NCBI RefSeq assembly: GCF_017115025.1
Contig: NZ_JABXKM010000243.1
Coordinates: 1-61,945 of the forward strand
Length of the DNA: 61,945 nucleotides
From: Nostoc sp. NOS(2021)
GTDB taxonomy: Bacteria; Cyanobacteriota; Cyanobacteriia; Cyanobacteriales; Nostocaceae
Direction of reading: 5' to 3'
Position 1 is the first letter of the stretch; each line of letters begins with the position of its first letter. The position numbers were made by a program, and so were the translations under genes. This document shows, piece by piece, positions 52,570 to 60,086 of this stretch. The notes beneath the pieces were generated by a model. The model searched no databases, was not told where the DNA came from, and saw only the letters and a list, made by a program, of their open reading frames with translations.

Positions 52570-53625
52570 TTAATTTGAGTAACTGTAACCGTCTTTTTTA
52601 TAAATTTGGGTACAGGTTTTATAACTAATTCCTTGAATTAGTCCGTTTCTAGTTGAGATATTGAAACTTCCAGTAGCACGAGTTGCTATTCTCCCAACAT
52701 ATTCACCAACTTTTCTGCCAGTTTTAACAAACGCTTTAACAATGTCCCCTGTTTGAAAACCAAACTGAAATTTAGTTCTTGAACAATGACGATTTGGAAA
52801 CCCGAATTTATCTGTACGGCATGATTGCCTAGTACCGTTACCATTTGCTGTAATTAACAATGGTTTGACACCTTTGATATTAAGAATTGGGGTTGATGTG
52901 CCAACACAAGCAGCATCTAACCAATGCGTTTTTTCTAAATTCTGTTGACTACGATTAAACTTTGTTAGTCCACCTGAACCTGTTTCTACAGGTAATCCAG
53001 TTGCTTTTAATGCGTTCAACAATGTGAGTCTGGTTATGTTTACTGCTGCCGCATCAGCCAATGGTCTTTTAACTTGCCTCAAGATTATTTCCAGTCTAAT
53101 TGAGTCTTTTTTGAGAAATTGTTTAATATCTTTCGTTCCTTTTTTTGTGTTACATTTTTCGCAACTTAAAGTGAGATTTGTTATTGAATTGCTACCTCCC
53201 TTTGCTCGTGGATGAATATGTTCTACTTGAAAAGGAACGTCTCTAACTCCACAATAAGCACATTGTCTACCCCACTTTTCTAAAAGATACTCTCTCGTTT
53301 CGTAACCTACTAATGTTCCTTGCTGGTACTCTTTTCCTTGGATGTCAGGATTAGCCATTAATTGCATATCAAAGCGTACAAGTTCTTGACTAATTGCAAC
53401 AACAGGTGCAAACCTACGTAGTCTGTTAACCCAAGTTTTGATATTTTCAACTCGGCTTTGTAGGCTTGGTGCTAACCATCCTTGTGGACGAGTTCTGTTT
53501 AAAAATCTCGGTTTACGATATCTAGTTTTGCGGTTCCTTCTGCTACGTCTTAGTTGTCTTCTAGAGGTTAAAGCATCTCTGATTGCAAACCGTTTGTCAG
53601 TATCTAATACGAATATTTTGGACAT
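52570..53625 (-). CDS. iscB: IscB RNA-guided endonuclease with internal N-terminal deletion
   Basis: A 351-residue IscB, shorter than the usual 400-430. After MSKIFVLDT it jumps to AIRDALTSRRQLRRSRRNRK, the arginine-rich bridge helix; the PLMP region and RuvC-I strand with its catalytic Asp are missing. Kept are RuvC-II (QELVRFD, Glu81), the HNH domain (Cys122, Cys125, EH at 135-136, Cys155, Cys158), RuvC-III (HWLDAACVG, His234, Asp237) and the C-terminal target-adjacent-motif region (GFQTGDIVKAFVKTGRKVGE, GSFNIST). ATG has a perfect ribosome site AAGGAGG. Without RuvC-I it should at most nick DNA through HNH. Confidence 0.88.
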   Translation of the reverse strand: MSKIFVLDTDKRFAIRDALTSRRQLRRSRRNRKTRYRKPRFLNRTRPQGWLAPSLQSRVENIKTWVNRLRRFAPVVAISQELVRFDMQLMANPDIQGKEYQQGTLVGYETREYLLEKWGRQCAYCGVRDVPFQVEHIHPRAKGGSNSITNLTLSCEKCNTKKGTKDIKQFLKKDSIRLEIILRQVKRPLADAAAVNITRLTLLNALKATGLPVETGSGGLTKFNRSQQNLEKTHWLDAACVGTSTPILNIKGVKPLLITANGNGTRQSCRTDKFGFPNRHCSRTKFQFGFQTGDIVKAFVKTGRKVGEYVGRIATRATGSFNISTRNGLIQGISYKTCTQIYKKDGYSYSN

Positions 53626-53856
53626 AAGTCCCTCCTTGCGGGTAATGTTAGCTTCGTCAATGTTTTAAGAGCTTTTTCGACTTGCAACACTGTTTCAGTG
53701 ACTTTAAAACTGTTTAATTGCAAATGACAGAGCAGGGAACTAGCTTCGTATTCCAGGGTGTCGTGACTCAAAAAACGTAGTCAGTGAAGACTTAGACTGG
53801 TCAGCACAGCTTGCTTGATTTCTCTTACAAGCTCAGTGGCACTTAGCCCTGAGTTA
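53626..53856 (-). ncRNA. Candidate omega-RNA of the IscB element
   Basis: The 230 bases upstream of iscB on the same strand have no gene and contain several local stems: CTCAGGGC-TAAGT-GCCACTGAG (element end), CACTG-AAA-CAGTG near 53692, and TTGCAA repeated on both sides of it. Known IscB omega-RNAs lie here, end just before the gene, and carry the guide at their 5' end outside the element. By that rule the guide would come from the last bases of the sigma-factor gene and the spacer after it (about 53855-53875). Extent is approximate. Confidence 0.5.
53832..53853. other. Left-end hairpin of the IscB element
   Basis: Imperfect palindrome CTCAGT-GGC-ACTTA-GCC-CTGAG, 15 bases after the sigma stop codon. 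Its outer arms match the right-end hairpin. Confidence 0.55.
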
Positions 53857-53867
53857 CTGACAGGTAA

Positions 53868-54437
53868 CTAATCAATAGCATCAAGTAATATTTGTTTTAG
53901 CTTCAGCAGTCCTTGGCGCGTCCAAGTTTTCACTGTTCCTAATGGTACATCTAGTTGTTGGGCAATCTCCGACTGGCTAAGTCCAGCATCATAAGCCATC
54001 TCTATAACCTGGCGTTGGTTGTCTGGCAGTTGGGTAAGGGCAGAGCGAACGGCAAGAGAGCGTTCTGTTAACTCAGCTTGCTCAACCGGAGTTGGAGAGA
54101 GGGTTTCGGCGGTGACTGTTTGCCCAAAGCGATGCAAGAGATTGAGGGTGCGACTCCGAGAGCGGATTTTATCTATTGCCCTTGAGCGCGTCATCGTTAT
54201 CAGATAACGCAGGAAATGACTGTGATTGGGATTGACAGTCGCATTGCGCCACAAAGCCAGAAAAATCTCCTGTGTTAAATCCTCCGCTTCCTGTGGGTTT
54301 TGCAATACTTTCAGTGCAATTCCGTAGATGACGTGACCGTAACGGTCATAGAGAATACTTAACGCCCCTGGCTGTTTTGCTTTCAGGGCGTGGAGCAACT
54401 CTGTATCTGTCTGATGCGGGGGAGAATGTGACTCCAT
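53868..54437 (-). CDS. ECF-type RNA polymerase sigma factor
   Basis: A 189-residue ECF sigma factor from the ATG at 54437 (MESHSPPHQTDTELLHALKA); the frame is open 20 codons further without likeness. Region 2 is at about 10-80 (DRYGHVIYGIALKVLQNPQE, AEDLTQEIFLALW, then RYLITMTRSRAIDKIRSRSR). Region 4 is at about 130-180 (LPDNQRQVIEMAYDAGLSQS, EIAQQLDVPLGTVKTWTRQG). The group resembles SigK, which pairs with RskA-type anti-sigma factors, in agreement with the RskA gene 1.4 kb downstream. It is divergent from the envelope cluster at 54850-57065, a candidate target. Confidence 0.88.
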   Translation of the reverse strand: MESHSPPHQTDTELLHALKAKQPGALSILYDRYGHVIYGIALKVLQNPQEAEDLTQEIFLALWRNATVNPNHSHFLRYLITMTRSRAIDKIRSRSRTLNLLHRFGQTVTAETLSPTPVEQAELTERSLAVRSALTQLPDNQRQVIEMAYDAGLSQSEIAQQLDVPLGTVKTWTRQGLLKLKQILLDAID

Positions 54438-54849
54438 GCTGGGGTGTGAATATACCTGGTTGGATATCAGATTAGAGCATTTGGTTGGCGATCGCAAAGA
54501 TTTTACTTCTATTTATATAACGATTGACGGAGGCAATTGGATTTTAGATTTGAGAATTTGGATTTTAGATTGAGGTTAAATCCAAATTCTCATCTCGTTC
54601 GTTATAGGAATAGAAGCGAACACTAACCCACACAATTATTGATTTCGGTAATGCTTGATTGTAGAGACACGATGCCGTTAACGGCGTGTGAGTCTCTCTC
54701 AAATAGAACCCGCGCACACTATTTAATTGTGTCTCTACTAAAATAGCCTTTCTCACTTACACATCACCCAGATGAAAACAAGTTGGGTAGGTTTTCCCCT
54801 ACCTGCTTTCATTGCTTTATCCCAACAACTCTATTAACGAGGTAGAACT
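54438..54849. promoter_or_regulatory. Divergent control region of the ECF sigma gene and envelope cluster
   Basis: The 412 bases hold GGATTTTAGATT-type repeats (54535-54595), the small MITE at 54661-54738 and the leader of the gene at 54850. A ribosome site ACGAGGT lies 7 bases before its ATG. I cannot identify an ECF -35/-10 pair with confidence. Confidence 0.4.
54661..54738. mobile_element. Small MITE-like repeat with GTAGAGACAC ends
   Basis: 78 bp with perfect 10-bp inverted ends GTAGAGACAC / GTGTCTCTAC and an internal palindrome GCCGTTAACGGC (54674-54685). Confidence 0.7.
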
Positions 54850-55200
54850 ATGCAACGTTACATTCTCCCAATTTTATCAGCTTTGTTAATATCTCCTGTA
54901 CTAGCAACCACTGCTCAAGCCCAAACCTCAATTACATATAATTCAGTCGTGGCAAACAGTGCCAAAGCCAGTCAACTTAATCCTTTCAATCTGGCTTTTA
55001 TGGCTGAACGCGGCTACTTACAAAATGTAGGTATCAAGAGTGGGAATGCTCTGTTGAACGCGCATCAGTCGGGAATGCTAACAGCTAAAGATATTCTTCA
55101 AAGTGCGGTGAAGGCAAAGCTACTACCAGAGCAAACTCTATCTGACCAAGGATATTTAAACGCACTAGAAGCACAACTACAAGCCTTAGAAGAAGATTAG
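54850..55200 (+). CDS. Small secreted protein of unknown function
   Basis: A 116-residue protein with a clear signal peptide (LPILSALLISPVLATTAQAQ, cleavage about residue 24). The mature part is helical (AKASQLNPFNLAFMAERGYL, then SGMLTAKDILQSAVKAKLLP) without Cys or metal motifs. The ribosome site ACGAGGT supports this ATG. It is followed 10 bases later by the PepSY-like gene, so the two form an operon. Confidence 0.7.
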   Translation: MQRYILPILSALLISPVLATTAQAQTSITYNSVVANSAKASQLNPFNLAFMAERGYLQNVGIKSGNALLNAHQSGMLTAKDILQSAVKAKLLPEQTLSDQGYLNALEAQLQALEED

Positions 55201-55210
55201 GAATTTGATA

Positions 55211-55480
55211 ATGAGATTAGTCTTCCGCAAATATCACCGACTAATTGCACTTACAATCTGCTTACCACTAATTATCACCGCAGTTACAGGTATTGCCATG
55301 ACAGTTGCGGATGAGTGGTTGCATCAAGCCAGATTAGTCGGATTTCTCCTCAAAATTCATACGTTCCAATTTTTGGGACTATCAGCAATTTTACCCGTAT
55401 TCAACGGATTGGGATTGCTGAGTTTAATTGCCACCGGACTAAATATGACGGGTTTATTTTCTCAACGGCGCAAGTCATAA
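55211..55480 (+). CDS. Small PepSY-like membrane protein
   Basis: About 89 residues from the ATG at 55211. Two membrane segments, about 11-33 (RLIALTICLPLIITAVTGIA) and 60-80. The opening RKYHRLIALTICLPLIITAV resembles the first helix of PepSY-associated membrane proteins, often tied to iron or redox functions. Too short for the full PepSY fold. It is tightly coupled to the secreted-protein gene upstream. Confidence 0.65.
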   Translation: MRLVFRKYHRLIALTICLPLIITAVTGIAMTVADEWLHQARLVGFLLKIHTFQFLGLSAILPVFNGLGLLSLIATGLNMTGLFSQRRKS

Positions 55481-55490
55481 CAAGTAAAAA

Positions 55491-55584
55491 CAGGACTTAC
55501 GCAAAAGATAACGACAGTAGCGGTAATTCATGAATTACCGCTACGCAAGAATAAGGTTTTCGGTCACATCTTGCGTAAGTCCTG
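55491..55584. mobile_element. MITE family B, copy 2 (CAGGACTTACGCAA ends)
   Basis: 94 bp with perfect 14-bp inverted ends CAGGACTTACGCAA and a 28-bp perfect central palindrome (55517-55544, arms GTAGCGGTAATTCA). AAAAA on both sides could be a 5-bp target duplication. Copy 1 is at 25243-25333. Confidence 0.85.
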
Positions 55585-55677
55585 AAAAAGTAAAAATGCA
55601 ACAAATAGCCTCTTTTATCTGTTGCATTTTTGCGTCGTCTGGTGCAATTCCTTAGTAAATTTCGGTTCTATCGATAT

Positions 55678-56073
55678 ATGAAATATATCTGTTACTTGCT
55701 TCAAGGACTTGCTTCTGCAATTCTGGTAATTGTGTTTTCTTTATCATCCTGCACCCCCAACCGACAATCTGTAACACCTACACCCCAACCGCAGGAAATT
55801 ACCGCCAATACCGCAAATCCTACTGTCAAAATTGTCAATTTCAAATACTTACCGTCAAATTTCAAGATAGGTGCTGGTGAAACCGTGCAGTTCGTCAACC
55901 AAGACGAGGAACCACACACCATTACCGCCAAAGATGGCTCTTTTGATTCTAAGGGACTGGATGAGGCTCAAGTTTGGAAACACACCTTCACACAGCCAGG
56001 AACTTTCCCTTACTTGTGTTCTATTCATCCCTACATGCAAGGAACAATTACTGTTAACACAAGTAAAAAGTAA
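55678..56073 (+). CDS. Cupredoxin (plastocyanin-like) lipoprotein
   Basis: About 131 residues from the ATG at 55678 (MKYICYLLQGLASAILVIVF); an in-frame TTG at 55630 is less likely. A lipobox LSSC near residue 25 anchors it to a membrane. The mature domain has a type-1 copper site: His in EPHTITA, then Cys, His and Met in YLCSIHPYMQG. It would carry or transfer electrons, or bind Cu, outside the cytoplasm. It lies in the cluster with PepSY-like and metallophosphoesterase genes, divergent from the ECF sigma gene. Confidence 0.88.
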   Translation: MKYICYLLQGLASAILVIVFSLSSCTPNRQSVTPTPQPQEITANTANPTVKIVNFKYLPSNFKIGAGETVQFVNQDEEPHTITAKDGSFDSKGLDEAQVWKHTFTQPGTFPYLCSIHPYMQGTITVNTSKK

Positions 56074-56153
56074 AAAGGCACTCATAAAAGACAAGAGTGC
56101 TTTTGACTTTTTACTTAAAGCAAAGCAACTTTCACTTTAAATAGGAAAACAAA

Positions 56154-57065
56154 ATGAGACGTAGAAAGTTTATTGAACACGTTGGCTGGACTGGTCTTGG
56201 TATTCTGTGGGTAGTGGGGGAAAATGGTTTACTTGCATCCTGTTCAGTCAGAGATTCGCAAGGCAAGAAATTAGCAAATTCTGCACCCTTATCATTTGTG
56301 CAAATCAGCGACACACATCTAGGTTTCAATAAGGAAGCGAACCCCCACGTTACTGCAACTCTGCAACAAACCATCAACGCCATAAATTCACTACCCACAC
56401 CACCAGCATTCATTGTTCATACTGGAGACATCACGCACCTTTCCAAACCGGAGGAATTTGACACGGCAAAACAATTTCTTTCCCAATTGAAAGCACCACT
56501 GTTTACCCTTCCTGGTGAACATGACACTATCGGAGACAGGGGGAAAGCTTATGGAGAAGCATTCAGCCAAAAGGATAAAAGAGAAGGTTTGCAAATATGG
56601 GACTATAACGGCGTGCATTTGATTTCCCTGACCAATGTGCTGGAATTTGGGGAAACTGGTCAAGGGAAACTCGGCCAAGCGCAACTAGATTTACTAGAAA
56701 AAGACCTCGCAGCGCAGAAACAAGACACGCCAATAGTTATTTTCAGTCACATTCCTCTGTATAATCTTTATCCTCAATGGGGTTGGGCAACCGCAGACTC
56801 AGGCAAAGTACTCTCGTTATTATCCCGCTTTTCTTCTGTTACCGTCCTCAGCGGTCACATTCATCAAGTAATTCAACATAGCGAAGGTAACATTCGATTC
56901 AGTACGGCTGCATCTGTTGCCTATCTGTTACCTGCACCAGGAAAAGCTGAAAAACCAAGTCCAGTCAAGTTACCAGAAAAGGATTTACTGGCTGTGTTGG
57001 GTTTCCGCACACTGGAATTTGTACCTGGTAATGATGTCAAAATTGACCAGCATTCTCTGGCTTAG
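56154..57065 (+). CDS. Tat-exported metallophosphoesterase
   Basis: A 303-residue protein. The N-terminus MRRRKFIEHVGWTG is twin-arginine-like, followed by a hydrophobic run and LLASC, so it may also be lipid-anchored. Calcineurin-type motifs: FVQISDTHLG (Asp, His), HTGDITH (Gly-Asp), LPGEHDT (here GEHD in place of GNHD), FSHIPLY (His) and SGHIHQ (His). Glu for Asn in GNHD is a common variant. The enzyme would hydrolyse phosphoesters outside the cytoplasm. Last gene of the plus-strand envelope cluster. Confidence 0.88.
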   Translation: MRRRKFIEHVGWTGLGILWVVGENGLLASCSVRDSQGKKLANSAPLSFVQISDTHLGFNKEANPHVTATLQQTINAINSLPTPPAFIVHTGDITHLSKPEEFDTAKQFLSQLKAPLFTLPGEHDTIGDRGKAYGEAFSQKDKREGLQIWDYNGVHLISLTNVLEFGETGQGKLGQAQLDLLEKDLAAQKQDTPIVIFSHIPLYNLYPQWGWATADSGKVLSLLSRFSSVTVLSGHIHQVIQHSEGNIRFSTAASVAYLLPAPGKAEKPSPVKLPEKDLLAVLGFRTLEFVPGNDVKIDQHSLA

Positions 57066-57552
57066 AGTCTCGATAGAAGTGTGTCCAATAGACATCTCAA
57101 TACGGTTCGGTTAAGGTGCATAGGTTTTAAAGATCCCCCTTAGTCCCCCTTAAAAAGGGGGAAATAGAGCGATTTTTAGCCCCCCTTTTTAAGGGCAGGG
57201 CTAGGATAAACATTGGTGAAATCAAAAGCAATGGCGATCGCCTGCGTGCTAAGGGATTTCCAAGAAATAAATTATCCAAATAAACGTAGACGCGGAGCGG
57301 CTTGCCGCAGGCTACCACAGAGGCGCAGAGAACACAGAGAGAGGAGAAGTAGAGAGGATTTTTGCCTCGTTTTGGGATATTTTTTTATTTGGAAGTCCCT
57401 AAACTGTTGACTTGTGTGAATTTCTGAGAAAATTGTTCATGCAGCTGATGTGTTGGGAACTAGTTAAGGCAAGGGCTATGTCTTAACTTAGTCCCATTCG
57501 GAGCAAAGGGACAGAGGAAGAATTTTTGACTAATCCTCATGCCCCAGATAGA
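57066..57552. other. Repeat-filled intergenic region
   Basis: No gene. A CCCCCTTAAAAAGGGGG-type hairpin lies at 57142-57165 with a related arm at 57181-57190; it may terminate the metallophosphoesterase transcript. The MITE-like repeat at 57252-57400 follows. Confidence 0.5.
57252..57400. mobile_element. MITE-like repeat with AGGGA(T/C)TTCCAA ends
   Basis: About 149 bp with imperfect 28-bp inverted ends (AGGGATTTCCAA against AGGGACTTCCAA, continuing AT-rich). TA flanks both sides. An end of the same kind (GGAAGTCCCT) is at 59-68 at the left edge of the window. Confidence 0.65.
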
Positions 57553-58029
57553 TTATTCTGGCTGGCTACAATATTTATTCATTTCATTCATTAACGTATC
57601 CGACTGCTTGCCAATAGTTGTAGCTGTTGTCAGTGCTGAGTCAATTTCAGTTCTAGCCTTTTGGATTTTTTCTCTACCAGATGCCGAGGCTTCTGCTGTC
57701 TTTGTCGCACCTAGCGCCCTACCTGCCTTAGCGATCGCTTGACTGAGATTCTGAAAAATTTTGACAAAACTGCTTTGAAATTCTTTCAGCTTAGGGTCTG
57801 TTAACTTCAGTTCACTAATCGATTTAGTCACAAATTCTAAATCTTTAGATAGCTGTAAGCTGGTGATCACTTGCGCTCCTTTATTTTTATCAATCAGAGA
57901 AGTTCCAGCATTCACAACTCGAATCAGTCGCTGGCACTGGGAGACTTTGTTTTCGGTGCAACTAGTAATGAACAAAGCAATGCTCAGGGTAACAGGAGCA
58001 ATAACGGTATATTTATGTAAAACAGACAT
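57553..58029 (-). CDS. Lipoprotein of unknown function
   Basis: A 158-residue protein from the ATG at 58029. Signal peptide VIAPVTLSIALFITSC with the lipobox Cys near residue 24. The mature part is a helical bundle with four or five amphipathic helices (LQLSKDLEFVTKSISELKLT, FQSSFVKIFQNLSQAIAKAG) and Cys in CQRL and YCSQ that could form a disulfide. I do not recognise a named family. Similar helical lipoproteins are common in cyanobacteria. Confidence 0.75.
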   Translation of the reverse strand: MSVLHKYTVIAPVTLSIALFITSCTENKVSQCQRLIRVVNAGTSLIDKNKGAQVITSLQLSKDLEFVTKSISELKLTDPKLKEFQSSFVKIFQNLSQAIAKAGRALGATKTAEASASGREKIQKARTEIDSALTTATTIGKQSDTLMNEMNKYCSQPE

Positions 58030-58127
58030 TAACACCCCAACAGCAATCAAACCAAGAATATAGTATCTAATATTACAGCTTAAGTTATGAACCCACGAGA
58101 AATTTTCAGTATTGGGATAATCACCTC

Positions 58128-58304
58128 ATGTTTATATTCCCAGAGCAATATCTTGCCCACATGAAGAAGAAATATTTTATGCGGCTATCTGAGCGCAGAT
58201 TAAACAAACTTCCTAGCTACGCTATAGAGGTTGATAAAACCATGACACAAGTGATTGAAGAATTTATTGACTCACTGCCGGACAAAGAAATTGGCAAAAC
58301 ATAA
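58128..58304 (+). CDS. Small ribbon-helix-helix-like protein
   Basis: A 58-residue frame from the ATG at 58128, with a second ATG at 58161 (47 residues). The core KKKYFMRLSERRLNKLPSYA, then DKTMTQVIEEFIDSLP is a CopG-type ribbon-helix-helix. It could be a regulator or an antitoxin; no toxin gene is beside it. Confidence 0.55.
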   Translation: MFIFPEQYLAHMKKKYFMRLSERRLNKLPSYAIEVDKTMTQVIEEFIDSLPDKEIGKT

Positions 58305-58739
58305 CGACCCCTCGCCCTCTCAATTCTACGAATTGAATTGGTTAGAGGTCAATTCGTCATTGCCCCAAAATTCATCCCACACTGCCCTACGGGTCAGATG
58401 TGGGGCTTCTTTTGGTTGCAGAGCTAAAAAGTCTTCACATAAATTTGATAAACTGTATATTTGCTGACTGATTAATGGTACAGTATGAATTGTTTGTATA
58501 AAAAAATTACTTAAGTGTAAATATATACTATAAAGATAAGTGGTTAAATATAAAGTTTAGATGAAATTTAGGAAAATATTTTGAATTGAGGTGCGGGAAT
58601 TACTAAACTTCTCACAACAGCTAACTGTAACAAAAGTATTCATTAAATTTTGACTAACCAGGTTCAGTCAATAAAGCCACCAGATGTTCGGCTCTATTTC
58701 CTCCAGCCTTTACACATCATCGTTCTGTAATGTGAAATT
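58305..58739. other. Intergenic region upstream of the GT2-GtrA gene
   Basis: It has an inverted repeat around CCCCAAAATTCATCCCAC and GATGTGGGGCTTCTTTTGG (58364-58413), which could terminate the small upstream gene. The rest is AT-rich; the promoter of the glycosyltransferase gene should be here. Confidence 0.45.
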
Positions 58740-59984
58740 ATGAAGACAAACTCATCCAACTCAGTGTTAACAGTACCAACTGGCCCACTAAAGATTTCAG
58801 AGTTGCCTCCTATCCTTGTGGGTACAAGTGGGGAATCTGTCCATCTTTCCCTAGTAATTCCTACTTATAAAGAGCGTGACAACATCAAGAATGTGGTCAG
58901 CATATTGAGTCAGTTACTCGATGAATCTATTCCAGGAAACTATGAACTGATTGTGGTAGACGATGATAGCCCAGACCGAACTTGGGAAATAGCAGAATCC
59001 TTGACGGCAGAATACCCCATGTTGCGGGTGATGCGACGCCAACAAGAACGGGGACTTTCTTCAGCGGTGATTCGTGGGTGGCAAGCAGCTACGGGGAGTG
59101 TGTTGGGGGTGATTGACGGAGATTTGCAGCATCCACCAGAGGTGTTGATGCAACTGTTGGGTAGTGTTGAGCAGGGAGCAGATTTGGCAGTAGCCAGCCG
59201 CCATGTGGACGGAGGCGGTGTCAGTAGCTGGAGTGTTGTCAGGCGTTTCTTGTCTCGTGGCGCTCAGTTGTTAGGCTTGGTGATTTTACCGGGGGTACTG
59301 GGCAGAGTTTCTGATCCGATGAGTGGTTATTTTATGGTGCGTCGGAGTGCGATCGCCAATGCAACACTCAATCCAGTCGGATACAAAATTCTCCTAGAAG
59401 TAATCGGGCGGGGAAAGGTAGACCAAGTTGCGGAAGTTGGGTATGTGTTCTGCGAACGCAAAGAGGGTGAGAGTAAGGTAACATGGAAGCAATATATAGA
59501 TTACATCCATCACTTAGTACGGTTGCGGCTTTCCACAGGGCGAGTAGGACGATTTAGTAGAAAAGTCAATTTCCCAGTTGGTCTATTCCTCCGCTTTGGG
59601 TTGGTGGGACTGAGTGGGGTATTTGTGGATATGACAGTGCTTTACTTGCTCAGTGATCCGACTACATTGGCTTGGCCGCTGACACGCAGCAAAATTATTT
59701 CTGGTGAGATTGCGATTTTAAATAATTTCTTCTGGAATGACGCTTGGACATTTGCTGATGTCAGCGCCAGACAGCAAGAATGGCATCAACGCCTGAAGCG
59801 GTTTGTGAAATTTAACGCCATTTGCCTTGCTGGACTGGTATTGAATGTACTGGTATTAAATTTAGTATTCAATTTCTTGATTCGTAACCGCTATATCGCC
59901 AATCTGATTGCGATCGCAGTTGCTACAATCTGGAATTTCTGGGTTAATTTGAAACTTAGCTGGCGCGTCACTGACGTGAAATAA
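58740..59984 (+). CDS. GT2 glycosyltransferase (polyprenyl-phosphate mannosyltransferase type) fused to GtrA
   Basis: A 414-residue membrane enzyme. The GT-A domain (about 35-265) shows LVIPTYKERDNIKNVVSILS, the VVDDDSPDRTW acidic motif and the DGDLQHPPEVL metal site, as in dolichol-phosphate mannose synthases. The GtrA-like domain follows (about 280-410) with four membrane segments (RFGLVGLSGVFVDMTVLYLL). It should load a sugar onto undecaprenyl phosphate at the membrane. The next gene, a GT39-type enzyme 102 bases on, could use that lipid-linked sugar; the two form a probable pair. Confidence 0.92.
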   Translation: MKTNSSNSVLTVPTGPLKISELPPILVGTSGESVHLSLVIPTYKERDNIKNVVSILSQLLDESIPGNYELIVVDDDSPDRTWEIAESLTAEYPMLRVMRRQQERGLSSAVIRGWQAATGSVLGVIDGDLQHPPEVLMQLLGSVEQGADLAVASRHVDGGGVSSWSVVRRFLSRGAQLLGLVILPGVLGRVSDPMSGYFMVRRSAIANATLNPVGYKILLEVIGRGKVDQVAEVGYVFCERKEGESKVTWKQYIDYIHHLVRLRLSTGRVGRFSRKVNFPVGLFLRFGLVGLSGVFVDMTVLYLLSDPTTLAWPLTRSKIISGEIAILNNFFWNDAWTFADVSARQQEWHQRLKRFVKFNAICLAGLVLNVLVLNLVFNFLIRNRYIANLIAIAVATIWNFWVNLKLSWRVTDVK

Positions 59985-60086
59985 TCACAACGAGGGATTT
60001 GAGATTTTGATTTTTGTTTTTAGATTTTAGAACGAACTTAAATCTCAAACGTCAAATCTACAAATCTATTCGTGTGAGGCCCGGCA

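Larger units (their letters stand above)
52486..53867 (-). mobile_element. IscB-containing IS200/IS605-like element (no transposase)
   Basis: The block between the sigma and anti-sigma genes holds the IscB gene, a structured upstream region and a hairpin near each end. The hairpins share the form CTCAGT...CTGAG in the same orientation: 53832-53853 (left) and 52508-52528 (right, CTCAGTCCC-TTTA-GGGCTGAG). Such paired subterminal hairpins fit IS200/IS605 ends. No tnpA is present, so it would need a transposase in trans. Exact cleavage sites cannot be set by eye. Confidence 0.65.
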
